From Agrostemma githago (Eukaryota; Streptophyta; Magnoliopsida; Caryophyllales; Caryophyllaceae), in contig OY288241.1 of assembly GCA_958450325.1 (NCBI GenBank), positions 45,025,978 to 45,089,977 of the forward strand: a stretch of 64,000 bases of DNA, read 5' to 3'. The stretch's first letter is position 1. Each line of letters opens with the position of its first letter. The position numbers and the translations under genes are program-made. Below the pieces are notes generated by a model. The model was not told where the DNA came from, made no database searches, and saw nothing but the letters and a program-made list of their open reading frames with translations. This document shows positions 13,076-27,320 of the stretch, one piece after another.

Positions 13076-14994
13076 TTTGTCCCTGGACTTTTATCGAGAC
13101 AAATTTCGACTATCTCTGGACTATTATTTGGGACGGATCTTTTTCCCTGGACTTTATTCCTCACAGTTTTCGACTATCTCTGGACTGTTCTTTGGGACTG
13201 ATCTTTGTCCCTGGACTTTCTTGGAGATAGTTTCCGATAATCTCTGGACTGTTATTTGGGACGGATCTTTGTCCTTGGACTTTCTTTTGTACAGTTGGAA
13301 ACTATCTCTGGAATATTCTTTGGGACGGATCTTTGTCCCTGGACTTTCTTCGAGACTGTTTCCGACTATCTCTGAACTATTTTTTGGGACGGATCTTTGT
13401 CCTAGGACATTCTTCGAGACAGTTTCCGAGAATCTCTGGACTGTTCTTTAGGACGGATCTTTGTCCCTGGACTTTCTTGGATATAGTTTCAAATATCTCT
13501 GGACTATTCTTTGGGACGGATCTTTGTCCCTAGACCTTCTTGGAGATAGTTTTCGACTATCTCTGGACTATTATTTGGGACGGATCTTTGTCCCTGGACT
13601 TTCTTCTATATAGTTGGCGAATATCTCAAGACTATTCTTTGGGATGGATCTTTGTCTCTAGACTTTCTTCAAGACAGTTTCCGACTATCTCTGTACTATT
13701 CTTTAAGACGGATCTTTGTCACTGGACATTCTTCGAGACAGTTTCCGACAATCTCTGGACTGTTCTTTGGGATGGGTCATTGTCCCTGGACTTTCTTTGA
13801 GACAGTTTCCGACTATCTCAGGACTATTCATTAGGATGGATCTTTGTCCCTAGACTTTCTTCGAGACAGTTTCCGAGAATCTCTTGACTGTTCTTTGGGA
13901 CGGATCTTTGTCCCTGGACTTTCTTGGAGATAGTTTCCAACTATCTCTGGACTATTCTTTGGGACGGATATTTGTCCCTGGACTTTCTTGGAGATAGTTT
14001 ACGACTATCTCTGGACTGTTATTTGGAACGGATCTTTGTCCCTGGACTTTCTTCAAGACAGTTTCCGACTATCTCAGGACTATTCATTGGGATGGATCTT
14101 TGTCCCTGGACTTTCTTCGAGACAGTTTCCGAGAATCTCTGGACTGTTCTTTGGGACGGATCTTTGTCCCTGGACTTTTATCGAGACAAATTTCGACTAT
14201 CTCTGGACTATTATTTGGGACGGATCTTTTTCCCTGGACTTTATTCGTCACAGTTTTCGACTATCTCTGGACTGTTCTTTGGGACTGATCTTTGTCCCTG
14301 GACTTTCTTGGAGATAGTTTCCGATAATCTCTGGACTGTTATTTGGGACGGATCTTTGTCCTTGGACTTTCTTTTATACAGTTGGAAACTATCTCTGGAA
14401 TATTCTTTGGGACGGATCTTTGTCCCTGGACTTTCTTCGAGACTGTTTTCGACTATCTCTGAACTAATTTTTGGGACGGATCTTTGTCCTAGGACATTCT
14501 TCGAGACAGTTTCCGAGAATCTCTGGACTGTTCTTTAGGACGGATCTTTGTCCCTGGACTTTGTTGGATATAGTTTCAAATATCTCTGGACTATTCTTTG
14601 GGACGGATCTTTGTCCCTAGACCTTCTTGGAGATAGTTTTCGACTCTCTCTGGACTATTATTTGGGACGGATCTTTGTCCCTGGACTTTCTTCTATATAG
14701 TTGGCGAATATCTCAAGACTATTCTTTGGGATGGATCTTTGTCTCTGGACTTTCTTCAAGACAGTTTCCGACTATCTCTGTACTATTCTTTAAGACGGAT
14801 CTTTGTCACTGGACATTCTTCGAGACAGTTTCCGACAATCTCTGGACGGATCTTTGTCCCTGGACTTTCTTCGAGACTGTTTCCGACTATCTCTGGACTA
14901 TTTTTTGGGACGGATCTTTGTCCCTGGACTTTCTTTTATACAGTTGGAAACTATCTCTGGAATATTCTTTGGGACGGATCTTTGTCCCTGGACT

Positions 14995-17900
14995 TTCTTC
15001 GAGACTGTTTCCGACTATCTCTGGACTATTTTTTGGGACGGATCTTTGTCCTAGGACATTCTTCGAGACAGTTTCCGAGAATCTCTGGACTGTTCTTTGG
15101 GACGGATCTTTGTCCCTGGACTTTCTTGGAGATAGTTTCCAACTATCTCTGGACGATTCTTTGGGACGGATCTTTGTCCCTGGACTTTCTTGGAGATAGT
15201 TTCCGACTATCTCTGGACTGTTATTTGGAACGGATCTTTGTCCCCAGACTTTCTTCTATATAGTTGGCGACTATCTCAGGACTATTCTTTGGGATGGATC
15301 TTTGTCCCTGGACTTTCTTCGAGACAGTTTCCGACTATCTCTGCACTATTCTTTAAGACGGATCTTTGTCTCTGGACATTCTTCGAGACAGTTTCCGACA
15401 ATCTCTGGACTGTTCTTTGGGATGGGTCTTTGTCCCGGGACTTTCTTCGAGACAGTTTTCGACTATCTCTGGACTATTCTTCGGGATGGATCTTTGTCCC
15501 TGGACTTTCTTCGAGACAGTTTCCGACTATCTCTGGAATGTTCTTTGGGACAGATCTTTGTCCCTGGACTTTCTTGGAGATAATTTACGACAATCTCTGG
15601 AATATTCTTTGGGACGGATCTTTGTCCCTGGACTTTCTTTGGGACCGTTTCCGATTATCTCTGGACTATTTTTTGGGACGGATCTTTGTCCCAGGACATT
15701 CTTCGAGACAGTTTCCGAGAATCTCTTGACTGTTCTTTAGGACGGATCTTTGTCCCTGGACTTTCTTGGATATTTCAAACTATCTCTAGACTATTCTTTG
15801 GGACGGATCTTTGTCCCTGGACTTTCTTGGAGATAGTTTTCGACTATCTCTGGACTATTATTTGGGACGGATCTTTGTCCTTGAACTTTCTTCTATATAG
15901 TTGGCGAATATCTCAAGACTATTCTTTGGGATGGATCTTTGTCTCTGGACTTTCTTCAAGACAGTTTCCGACTATCTCTGTACTATTCTTTAAGACGGAT
16001 CTTTGTCACTGGACATTCTTCGAGACAGTTTCCGACAATCTCTGGACTGTTCTTTGGGATGGGTCTTTGTCCCTGGACTTTGTTTGAGACAGTTTCCGAC
16101 TATCTCAGGACTATTCATTGGGATGGATCTTTGTCCCTGGACTTTCTTCGAGACAGTTTCCGAGAATCTCTGGACTGTTCTTTGGGACGGATCTTTGTCC
16201 CTGGACTTTCTTGGAGATAGTTTCCAACTATCTCTGGACTATTCTTTGGGACGGATATTTGTCCCTGGACTTTCTTGGAGATAGTTTCCGACTATCTCTG
16301 GACTGTTATTTGGAACGGATCTTTGTCCCTAGACTTTCTTCAATATAGTTGGCGACTATCTCAAGACTATTCTTTGGGATGGATCTTTGTCCCTGGACTT
16401 TCTTCAAGACAGTTTCCGACTATCTCTGTACTATTCTTTAAGACGGATCTTTGTCACTGCACATTCTTCGAGACAGTTTCCGACAATCTCTGGACTGTTC
16501 TTTGGGATGGGTCTTTGTCCCTGGACTTTCTTCAAGACAGTTTCCGACTATCTCTGGACTATTCTTTTGGACGGATCTTTGTCCCTGGATTTTCTTGGAG
16601 ATTGTTTTCGACTATCTCTGGACTATTATTTGGGACGGATCTTTGTCCTTGGACTTTCTTCTATATAGTTGGCGACTATCTCAAGACTATTCTTTGGGAT
16701 GGATCTTTGTCTCTGGACTTTCTTCAAGACAGTTTCCGACTATCTCTGTACTATTCTTTAAGACGGATCTTTGTCACTGCACATTCTTCGAGACAGTTTC
16801 CGACAATCTCTGGACTGTTCTTTGGGATGGGTCTTTATCCCTGGACTTTCTTTGAGACAGTTTCCGACTATCTCAGGACAATTCATTGGGATGGATCTTT
16901 GTCCCTGGACTTTCTTCGAGACAGTTTCCGAGAATCTCTGGACTGTTCTTTGGGACGGATCTTTGTCCCTGGACTTTCTTGGAGATAGTTTCCAACTATC
17001 TCTTGATTGTTCTTTCGGACGGATCTTTGTCTCTTGACTTTCTTGGAGATAGTTTCCGACTATCTCTGGTCTGTTATTTGGAACAGATCTTTTTCCCTAG
17101 ACTTTCTTCTATATAGTTGGCGACTATCTCAGGACTAATCTTTGGGATGGATCTTTGTCCCTGGACTTTTTTCGAGACTGTTTCCGACTATCTCTGTACT
17201 ATTTTTTGGGATGGATCTTTGTCCCTGGACATTCTTCGAGACAGTTTCCGAGAATCTCTGGACTGTTCTTTGAGACGGATCTTTGTCCCTGGACTTTCTT
17301 GGAGATAGTTTCCAACTATCTCTGGACTATTGTTTGGGACGGATATTTGTCCCGAGACTTTCTTGGAGATAGTTTCCGACTATCTCTGGACTGTTATTTG
17401 GAACGGATCTTTGTCCCTGGACTTTCTTCAATATAGTTGGCGACTATCTCAGGACTATTCTTTGGGATGGATCTTTGTCCCTGGACTTTCTTCGAGACAG
17501 TTTCCGACTATCTCTGGACTATTCTTTAAGACGGATCTTTGTCTCTGGACATTCTTCGAGACAGTTTCCGACAAACTCTGGACTGTTCTTTGGGATTGGT
17601 CTTTGTCCCTGGACTTTCTTCGAGACAGTTTCCGACTATCTCTGGACTATTCTTTGGGACGGATCTTTGTCCCTGGACTTTCTTGGAGATATTTTTCGAC
17701 TATCTCTGGACTATTATTTGGGACGGATCTTTGTCCTTGGACTTTCTTCTATATAGTTGGCGACTATCTCAAGACTATTCTTTGGGATGGATCTTTGTCT
17801 CTGGACTTTTTTTGAGACAGTTTCCGACTATCTCCGTACTATTCTTTAAGACGGATCTTTGTCACTGGACATTCTTCGAGACTGTTTCCGACTATCTCTG

Positions 17901-20900
17901 GACTATTTTTTGGGACGGATCTTTGTCCTAGGACATTCTTCGAGACAGTTTCCGAGAATCTCTGGACTGTTCTTTGGGACGGATCTTTGTCCCTGGACTT
18001 TCTTGGAGATAGTTTCCAACTATCTCTGGACGATTCTTTGGGACGGATCTTTGTCCCTGGACTTTCTTGGAGATAGTTTCCGACTATCTCTGGACTGTTA
18101 TTTGGAACGGATCTTTGTCCCCAGACTTTCTTCTATATAGTTGGCGACTATCTCAGGACTATTCTTTGGGATGGATCTTTGTCCCTGGACTTTCTTCGAG
18201 ACAGTTTCCGACTATCTCTGCACTATTCTTTAAGACGGATCTTTGTCTCTGGACATTCTTCGAGACAGTTTCCGACAATCTCTGGACTGTTCTTTGGGAT
18301 GGGTCTTTGTCCCGGGACTTTCTTCGAGACAGTTTTCGACTATCTCTGGACTATTCTTCGGGATGGATCTTTGTCCCTGGACTTTCTTCGAGACAGTTTC
18401 CGACTATCTCTGGAATGTTCTTTGGGACAGATCTTTGTCCCTGGACTTTCTTGGAGATAATTTACGACAATCTCTGGAATATTCTTTGGGACGGATCTTT
18501 GTCCCTGGACTTTCTTCGGGACCGTTTCCGATTATCTCTGGACTATTTTTTGGGACGGATCTTTGTCCCAGGACATTCTTCGAGACAGTTTCCGAGAATC
18601 TCTTGACTGTTCTTTAGGACGGATCTTTGTCCCTGGACTTTCTTGGATATTTCAAACTATCTCTAGACTATTCTTTGGGACGGATCTTTGTCCCTGGACT
18701 TTCTTGGAGATAGTTTTCGACTATCTCTGGACTATTATTTGGGACGGATCTTTGTCCTTGAACTTTCTTCTATATAGTTGGCGAATATCTCAAGACTATT
18801 CTTTGGGATGGATCTTTGTCTCTGGACTTTCTTCAAGACAGTTTCCGACTATCTCTGTACTATTCTTTAAGACGGATCTTTGTCACTGGACATTCTTCGA
18901 GACAGTTTCCGACAATCTCTGGACTGTTCTTTGGGATGGGTCTTTGTCCCTGGACTTTGTTTGAGACAGTTTCCGACTATCTCAGGACTATTCATTGGGA
19001 TGGATCTTTGTCCCTGGACTTTCTTCGAGACAGTTTCCGAGAATCTCTGGACTGTTCTTTGGGACGGATCTTTGTCCCTGGACTTTCTTGGAGATAGTTT
19101 CCAACTATCTCTGGACTATTCTTTGGGACGGATATTTGTCCCTGGACTTTCTTGGAGATAGTTTCCGACTATCTCTGGACTGTTATTTGGAACGGATCTT
19201 TGTCCCTAGACTTTCTTCAATATAGTTGGCGACTATCTCAAGACTATTCTTTGGGATGGATCTTTGTCCCTGGACTTTCTTCAAGACAGTTTCCGACTAT
19301 CTCTGTACTATTCTTTAAGACGGATCTTTGTCACTGCACATTCTTCGAGACAGTTTCCGACAATCTCTGGACTGTTCTTTGGGATGGGTCTTTGTCCCGG
19401 GACTTTCTTCGAGACAGTTTTCGACTATCTCTGGACTATTCTTCGGGATGGATCTTTGTCCCTGGACTTTCTTCGAGACAGTTTCCGACTATCTCTGGAA
19501 TGTTCTTTGGGACAGATCTTTGTCCCTGGACTTTCTTGGAGATAATTTACGACAATCTCTGGAATATTCTTTGGGACGGATCTTTGTCCCTGGACTTTCT
19601 TCGGGACCGTTTCCGATTATCTCTGGACTATTTTTTGGGACGGATCTTTGTCCCAGGACATTCTTCGAGACAGTTTCCGAGAATCTCTTGACTGTTCTTT
19701 AGGACGGATCTTTGTCCCTGGACTTTCTTGGATATTTCAAACTATCTCTAGACTATTCTTTGGGACGGATCTTTGTCCCTGGACTTTCTTGGAGATAGTT
19801 TTCGACTATCTCTGGACTATTATTTGGGACGGATCTTTGTCCTTGAACTTTCTTCTATATAGTTGGCGAATATCTCAAGACTATTCTTTGGGATGGATCT
19901 TTGTCTCTGGACTTTCTTCAAGACAGTTTCCGACTATCTCTGTACTATTCTTTAAGACGGATCTTTGTCACTGGACATTCTTCGAGACAGTTTCCAACAA
20001 TCTCTGGACTGTTCTTTGGGATGGGTCTTTGTCCCTGGACTTTGTTTGAGACAGTTTCCGACTATCTCAGGACTATTCATTGGGATGGATCTTTGTCCCT
20101 GGACTTTCTTCGAGACAGTTTCCGAGAATCTCTGGACTGTTCTTTGGGACGGATCTTTGTCCCTGGACTTTCTTGGAGATAGTTTCCAACTATCTCTGGA
20201 CTATTCTTTGGGACGGATATTTGTCCCTGGACTTTCTTGGAGATAGTTTCCGACTATCTCTGGACTGTTATTTGGAACGGATCTTTGTCCCTAGACTTTC
20301 TTCAATATAGTTGGCGACTATCTCAAGACTATTCTTTGGGATGGATCTTTGTCCCTGGACTTTCTTCAAGACAGTTTCCGACTATCTCTGTACTATTCTT
20401 TAAGACGGATCTTTGTCACTGCACATTCTTCGAGACAGTTTCCGACAATCTCTGGACTGTTCTTTGGGATGGGTCTTTGTCCCTGGACTTTCTTCAAGAC
20501 AGTTTCCGACTATCTCTGGACTATTCTTTTGGACGGATCTTTGTCCCTGGACTTTCTTGGAGATTGTTTTCGACTATCTCTGGACTATTATTTGGGACGG
20601 ATCTTTGTCCTTGGACTTTCTTCTATATAGTTGGCGACTATCTCAAGACTATTCTTTGGGATGGATCTTTGTCTCTGGACTTTCTTCAAGACAGTTTCCG
20701 ACTATCTCTGTACTATTCTTTAAGACGGATCTTTGTCACTGCACATTCTTCGAGACAGTTTCCGACAATCTCTGGACTGTTCTTTGGGATGGGTCTTTAT
20801 CCCTGGACTTTCTTTGAGACAGTTTCCGACTATCTCAGGACAATTCATTGGGATGGATCTTTGTCCCTGGACTTTCTTCGAGACAGTTTCCGAGAATCTC

Positions 20901-21833
20901 TGGACTGTTCTTTGGGACGGATCTTTGTCCCTGGACTTTCTTGGAGATAGTTTCCAACTATCTCTTGATTGTTCTTTCGGACGGATCTTTGTCTCTTGAC
21001 TTTCTTGGAGATAGTTTCCGACTATCTCTGGTCTGTTATTTGGAACAGATCTTTTTCCCTAGACTTTCTTCTATATAGTTGGCGACTATCTCAGGACTAA
21101 TCTTTGGGATGGATCTTTGTCCCTGGACTTTTTTCGAGACTGTTTCCGACTATCTCTGTACTATTTTTTGGGATGGATCTTTGTCCCTGGACATTCTTCG
21201 AGACAGTTTCCGAGAATCTCTGGACTGTTCTTTGAGACGGATCTTTGTCCCTGGACTTTCTTGGAGATAGTTTCCAACTATCTCTGGACTATTCTTTGGG
21301 ACGGATATTTGTCCCGAGACTTTCTTGGAGATAGTTTCCGACTATCTCTGGACTGTTATTTGGAACGGATCTTTGTCCCTGGACTTTCTTCAATATAGTT
21401 GGCGACTATCTCAGGACTATTCTTTGGGATGGATCTTTGTCCCTGGACTTTCTTCGAGACAGTTTCCGACTATCTCTGGACTATTCTTTAAGACGGATCT
21501 TTGTCTCTGGACATTCTTCGAGACAGTTTCCGACAAACTCTGGACTGTTCTTTGGGATTGGTCTTTGTCCCTGGACTTTCTTCGAGACAGTTTCCGACTA
21601 TCTCTGGACTATTCTTTGGGACGGATCTTTGTCCCTGGACTTTCTTGGAGATATTTTTCGACTATCTCTGGACTATTATTTGGGACGGATCTTTGTCCTT
21701 GGACTTTCTTCTATATAGTTGGCGACTATCTCAAGACTATTCTTTGGGATGGATCTTTGTCTCTGGACTTTTTTTGAGACAGTTTCCGACTATCTCCGTA
21801 CTATTCTTTAAGACGGATCTTTGTCACTGGACA
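14995..21833 (+). repeat. 2877-bp duplication with nested 1085-bp duplication
   Basis: A 2877-bp segment (45 monomers minus 3 bases) from about 14995 recurs from about 17872. The second copy is longer because 18297-19381 is itself duplicated at 19382-20466 (1085 bp, 17 monomers minus 3). As predicted, sequence right of the nested copy repeats at 3962 bp (16275 and 20237; 17117 and 21079), and 2877 + 1085 = 3962. The 3-base loss is a shared short monomer (GGATATTTCAAAC) near 15770, 18650 and 19733. Confidence 0.85.
18297..20466 (+). repeat. 1085-bp tandem duplication (17 monomers)
   Basis: Two adjacent copies, 18297-19381 and 19382-20466, begin at the rare TTTGTCCCGGGAC variant and differ by a few bases. 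The junction falls inside a monomer without disturbing the 64-bp phase, as expected of unequal exchange between in-register monomers. Confidence 0.82.
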
Positions 21834-21879
21834 TTCTTCGAGACAGTTTCCGACAATCTCTGGACTGTTCTTTGGGATG

Positions 21880-24800
21880 GGTCTTTGTCTCTGGACTTTC
21901 TTTGAGACAGTTTCCGACTATCTCTAGACTATTCTTTGGGATGGATTTTTGTCCCTGGACTTTCTTCGAGACAGTTTCCGACTATCTCTGGACTGTTAAT
22001 TGGGACGGATCTTAGTCCTTGGACTTTTATCGAGACAAATTTCGACTATCTCTGGACTATTATTTGGGACGGATCTTTGTCCCTGGACTTTCTTCGTCAC
22101 AGTTTTCCACTATCTCTGAACTGTTCTTTGGGACGGATCTTTGTCCCTGGGCTTTCTTTGAGATAGTTTCCGACTATATCTGGACTGTTCTTTGGGACAG
22201 AACTTTGTCCCGGAAATTTCCTTGAGACAGTTGCCGACTTTCTCTTGACTGTTCTTTCGGACGGATCTTTGTCTCTGGACTTTCTTGGAGATAGTTTCCG
22301 ACTATCTCTGGTCTGTTATTTGGAACAGATCTTTTTCCCTGGACTTTCTTCTATATAGTTGGCGACTATCTCAGGACTAATCTTTGGGATGGATCTTTGT
22401 CCCTGGACTTTCTTCGAGACTGTTTCCGACTATCTCTGTACTATTTTTTGGGACGTATCTTTGTCCCTGGACATTCTTCGAGACAGTTTCCGAGAATCTC
22501 TGGACTATTCTTTGAGACGGATCTTTGTCCCTGGACTTTCTTGGAGATAGTTTCCAACTATCTCTGGACTATTCTTTGGGACGGATATTTGTCCCAAGAC
22601 TTTCTTGGAGATAGTTTCCTACTATCTCTGGACTGTTATTTGGAACGGATCTTTGTCCCTGGACTTTCTTCAATATAGTTGGCGACTATCTCAGTACTAT
22701 TCTTTGGGATGGATCTTTGTCCCTGGACTTTCTTCGAGACAGTTTCCGACTATCTCTGGACTATTCTTTAAGACGGATCTTTGTCTCTGGACATTCTTCG
22801 AGACAGTTTCCGACCATTTCTGAACTGTTCTTTGGGATTCGTCTTTGTACCTGGACTTTCTTGGAGACAGTTTCCGACTATCTTTGGACTATTCTTTGGG
22901 ACGGATCATTGTCCCTGGACATTCTTGGAGATAGTTTTCGACTATCTCTGGACTATTATTTGGGACGGAACTTTGTCCTTGGACTTTCTTCTATATAGTT
23001 GGTGACTATCTCAAGATTATTCTTTGGGATGGATCTTTGTCTCTGGACTTTTTTCGAGACAGTTTCCGACAATCTCTGGACTGTTCTTTGGGATGGATCT
23101 TTGTCCCTGGACTTTCTTCGAGACAGTTTTCGACTATCTCTAAACTATTATTTGGGACGGATCTTTGTCCCTGGACTTTCTTCGTCACAGTTTTCCACTA
23201 TCTCTGGACTGTTCTTTGGGACAGAACTTTGTCCCGGAACTTTCTTTGAGACAGTTGCCGACTTTCTCTTGACTGTTCTTTCGGACGGATCTTTTTCCCT
23301 GGACTTTCTTGGAGATAGTTTCCGACTATCTCTGGACTGTTATTTGGAACGGATCTTTGTCCCTGGACGTCCTTCTATATTGTTGGCGACTATCTCAGGA
23401 CTATTCTTTGGGATGGATCTTTGTCCCTGGACTTTCTTCGAGACTGTTTCCGACTATCTCTGGACTATTTTTTGGAACGGATATTAGTCCCTGGACATTC
23501 TTCGAGACAGTTTCCGAGAATCTCTGGACTGTTCTTTGGGACGGATCTTTGTCCCTGGACTTTCTTGGAAATAGTTTCCAATTATCTCTGGACTATTCTT
23601 TGGGACGGGTCTTTGTCCCTGAACTTTCTTGGAGATAGTTTCCGACTATCTCTGGACTGTTATTTGGGATGGATCTTTGTCCCTGGTCTTTCTTCTATAT
23701 AGTTGGCGACTATCTCAGGACTATTCTTTGGGATGGATCTTTGTCCCTGGACTTTCTTCGAGACAGTTTCCGACTATCTCTGGACTATTCTTTGGGATGG
23801 ATCTTTGTCCCTGGACTTTCTTCGAGACAGTTTCCGACTATCTCTGGACTGTTATTTGGGACGGATCTTTGTCCTTGGACTTTTATCGAGACAGTTTTCG
23901 CCTATCTCTGGATTGTTCTTTGGGACAGATCTTTGTCCCTGGATTTTCTTGGAGATAGTTTCCGACTATCTCTGGTCTGTTATTTGGAATGGATCTTTTT
24001 CCCTGCACTTTCTTCTGTATAGTTGGCGACTATCTCAGGACTAATCTTTGGGCTGGATCTTTGTCCCTGGACTTTCTTCGACACTGTTTTCGACTATCTC
24101 TGTACTATTTTTTGGGACGGATCTTTGTCCCTGGACATTCTTCGAGACAGTTTACGAGAATCTATGGACTGTTCTTTGAGACGGATCTTTGTCCCTGGAC
24201 TTTCTTGGAGATAGTTTCCAACTATCTCTGGACTATTCTTTGGGACGGATATTTGTCCCTAGACTTTCTTGGAGATAGTTTCCGACTATCTCTGGACTGT
24301 TATTTGGAAAGGATCTTTGTCCCTGGACTTTCTTCAATATAGTTGGCGACTATCTCAGGACTATTCTTTGAGATGGATCTTTGTCCCTGGACTTTCTTCG
24401 AGACAGTTTCCAACTATCTCTGGACTGTTCTTTGGGATTGGTCTTTGTCCCTGGACTTTCTTCGAGACAGTTTCCGACTATCTCTAGACTATTCTTTGGG
24501 ACGGATCTTTGTCCCTGGACTTTCTTGGAGATAGTTTTCGACTATCTCTGGACTATTATTTGGGATGGGTCTTTGTTCCTGGACTTTCTTCGAGACAGTT
24601 TCCGACTATCTCTGGACTATTCTTTGGGATGGATCTTTGTCCCTGGACTTTCTTCGAGACAGTTTCCGACTATCTCTGGACTGTTATTTGGGACGGATCT
24701 TTGTCCTTGGACTTTTATCGAGACAGTTTTCGCCTATCTCTGGATTGTTCTTTGGGACAGATCTTCGTCCCTGGATTTTCTTGGAGATAGTTTCCGACTA

Positions 24801-25850
24801 TCTCTGGTCTGTTATTTGGAATGGATCTTTTTCCCTGGACTTTCTTCTATATAGTTGGCGACTATCTCAGGACTAATCTTTGGGATGGGTCTTTGTCTCT
24901 GGACTTTCTTTGAGACAGTTTCCGACTATCTCTAGACTATTCTTTGGGATGGATCTTTGTCCCTGGACTTTCTTCGAGACAGTTTCCGACTATCTCTGGA
25001 CTGTTAATTGGGACGGATCTTAGTCCTTGGACTTTTATCGAGACAAATTTCGACTATCTCTGGACTATTATTTGGGACGGATCTTTGTCCCAGGACTTTC
25101 TTCGTCACAGTTTTCCACTATCTCTGAACTGTTCTTTGGGACGGATCTTTGTCCCTGGGCTTTCTTTGAGATAGTTTCCGACTATATCTGGACTGTTCTT
25201 TGGGACAGAACTTTGTCCCGGAACTTTCCTTGAGACAGTTGCCGACTTTCTCTTGACTGTTCTTTCGGACGGATCTTTGTCTCTGGACTTTCTTGGAGAT
25301 AGTTTCCGACTATCTCTGGTCTGTTATTTGGAACAGATCTTTTTCCCTGGACTTTCTTCTATATAGTTGGCGACTATCTCAGGACTAATCTTTGGGATGG
25401 ATCTTTGTCCCTGGACTTTCTTCGAGACTGTTTCCGACTATCTCTGTACTATTTTTTGGGACGTATCTTTGTCCCTGGACATTCTTCGAGACAGTTTCCG
25501 AGAATCTCTGGACTATTCTTTGAGACGGATCTTTGTCCCTGGACTTTCTTGGAGATAGTTTCCAACTATCTCTGGACTATTCTTTGGGACGGATATTTGT
25601 CCCAAGACTTTCTTGGAGATAGTTTCCGACTATCTCTGGACTGTTATTTGGAACGGATCTTTGTCCCTGGACTTTCTTCAATATAGTTGGCGACTATCTC
25701 AGGACTATTCTTTGGGATGGATCTTTGTCCCTGGACTTTCTTCGAGACAGTTTTCGACTATCTCTGGACTATTCTTTAAGACGGATCTTTGTCTCTGGAC
25801 ATTCTTCGAGACAGTTTCCGACCATTTCTGAACTGTTCTTTGGGACGGAA
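21880..25850 (+). repeat. 3008-bp spaced duplication (47 monomers)
   Basis: About 970 bp from 21880 recurs at 24888 with spacing of exactly 47 x 64. It includes the rare GTTGCCGACTTTCTCTTGAC monomer, the CATTTCTGAACTG variant and the TTAATTGGGACGG variant. The copies diverge after about 25840. Intervening DNA is also satellite and contains a shorter 832-bp (13-monomer) duplication linking 23703-24044 to 24535-24876. Confidence 0.75.
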
Positions 25851-27320
25851 CTTTGTCCTTGGACATTCTTGGAGATAGTTTTCGACTATCTCTGGACTAT
25901 TATTTGGGACGGAACTTTGTCCTTGGACTTTCTTCTATATTGTTGGTGACTATCTCAAGATTATTCTTTGGGATGGATCTTTGTCCCTGGACTTTCTTCG
26001 AGACAGTTTCCAACTATCTCTGGACTATTCTTTGGGACGGATATTTGTCCCAAGACTTTCTTGGAGATAGTTTCCGACTATCTCTGGACTGTTATTTGGA
26101 ACGGATCTTTGTCCCTGGACTTTCTTCAATATAGTTGGCGACTATCTCAGGACTATTCTTTGGGATGGATCTTTGTCCCTGGACTTTCTTCGAGACAGTT
26201 TCCGACTATCTCTGGACTATTCTTTAAGACGGATCTTTGTCCCTGGACTTTCTTGGAGACAGTTTCCGACTATCTTTGGACTATTCTTTGGGACGGATCT
26301 TTGTCCCTGGACATTCTTGGAGATAGTTTTCGACTATCTCTGGACTATTATTTGGGACGGAACTTTGTCCTTGGACTTTCTTCTATATAGTTGGTGACTA
26401 TCTCAAGATTATTCTTTGGGATGGATCTTTGTCTCTGGACTTTTTTCGAGACAGTTTCCGACTATCTCTGTACTATTCTTTAAGACGGATCTTTGTCACT
26501 GGACATTCTTCGAGACAGTTTCCGACAATCTCTGGACTGTTCTTTGGGATGGATCTTTGTCCCTGGACTTTCTTCGAGACAGTTTTCGACTATCTCTGGA
26601 CTGTTATTTGGGACGGATCTTTGCCCTTGGACTTTTATCGAGACAAATTTCGACTATCTCTAAACTATTATTTGGGACGGATCTTTGTCCCTGGACTTTC
26701 TTCGTCACAGTTTTCCACTATCTCTAGACTGTTCTTTGGGACAGAACTTTGTCCCGGAACTTTCTTTGAGACAGTTGCCGACTTTCTCTTGACTGTTCTT
26801 TCGGACGGATCTTTTTCCCTGGACTTTCTTGGAGATAGTTTCCGACTATCTCTGGACTGTTATTTGGAACGGATCTTTGTCCCTGGACTTCCTTCTATAT
26901 TGTTGGCGACTATCTCAGGACTATTCTTTGGGATGGATCTTTGTCCCTGGACTTTCTTCGAGACTGTTTCCGACTATCTCTGGACTATTTTTTGGGACGG
27001 ATATTAGTCCCTGGACATTCTTCGAGACAGTTTCCGAGAATCTCTGGACTGTTCTTTGGGACGGATCTTTGTCCCTGGACTTTCTTGGAAATAGTTTCCA
27101 ATTATCTCTGGACTATTCTTTGGGACGGGTCTTTGTCCCTGAACTTTCTTGGAGATAGTTTCCGACTATCTATGGACTGTTATTTGGGATGGATCTTTGT
27201 CCCTGGTCTTTCTTCTATATAGTTGGCGACTATCTCAGGACTATTCTTTGGGATGGATCTTTGTCCCTGGACTTTCTTCGAGACAGTTTCCGACTATCTC
27301 TGGACTATTCTTTAAGACGG
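23000..27320 (+). repeat. 3520-bp spaced duplication (55 monomers)
   Basis: Sequence around 23200-23720 recurs at about 26720-27240, offset exactly 55 x 64 (markers 23309/26829, 23421/26941, 23629/27149, including the unusual ATATTGTTGGCGAC variant). It overlaps the 3008-bp system, so several exchange events of different span are superimposed. Confidence 0.72.
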
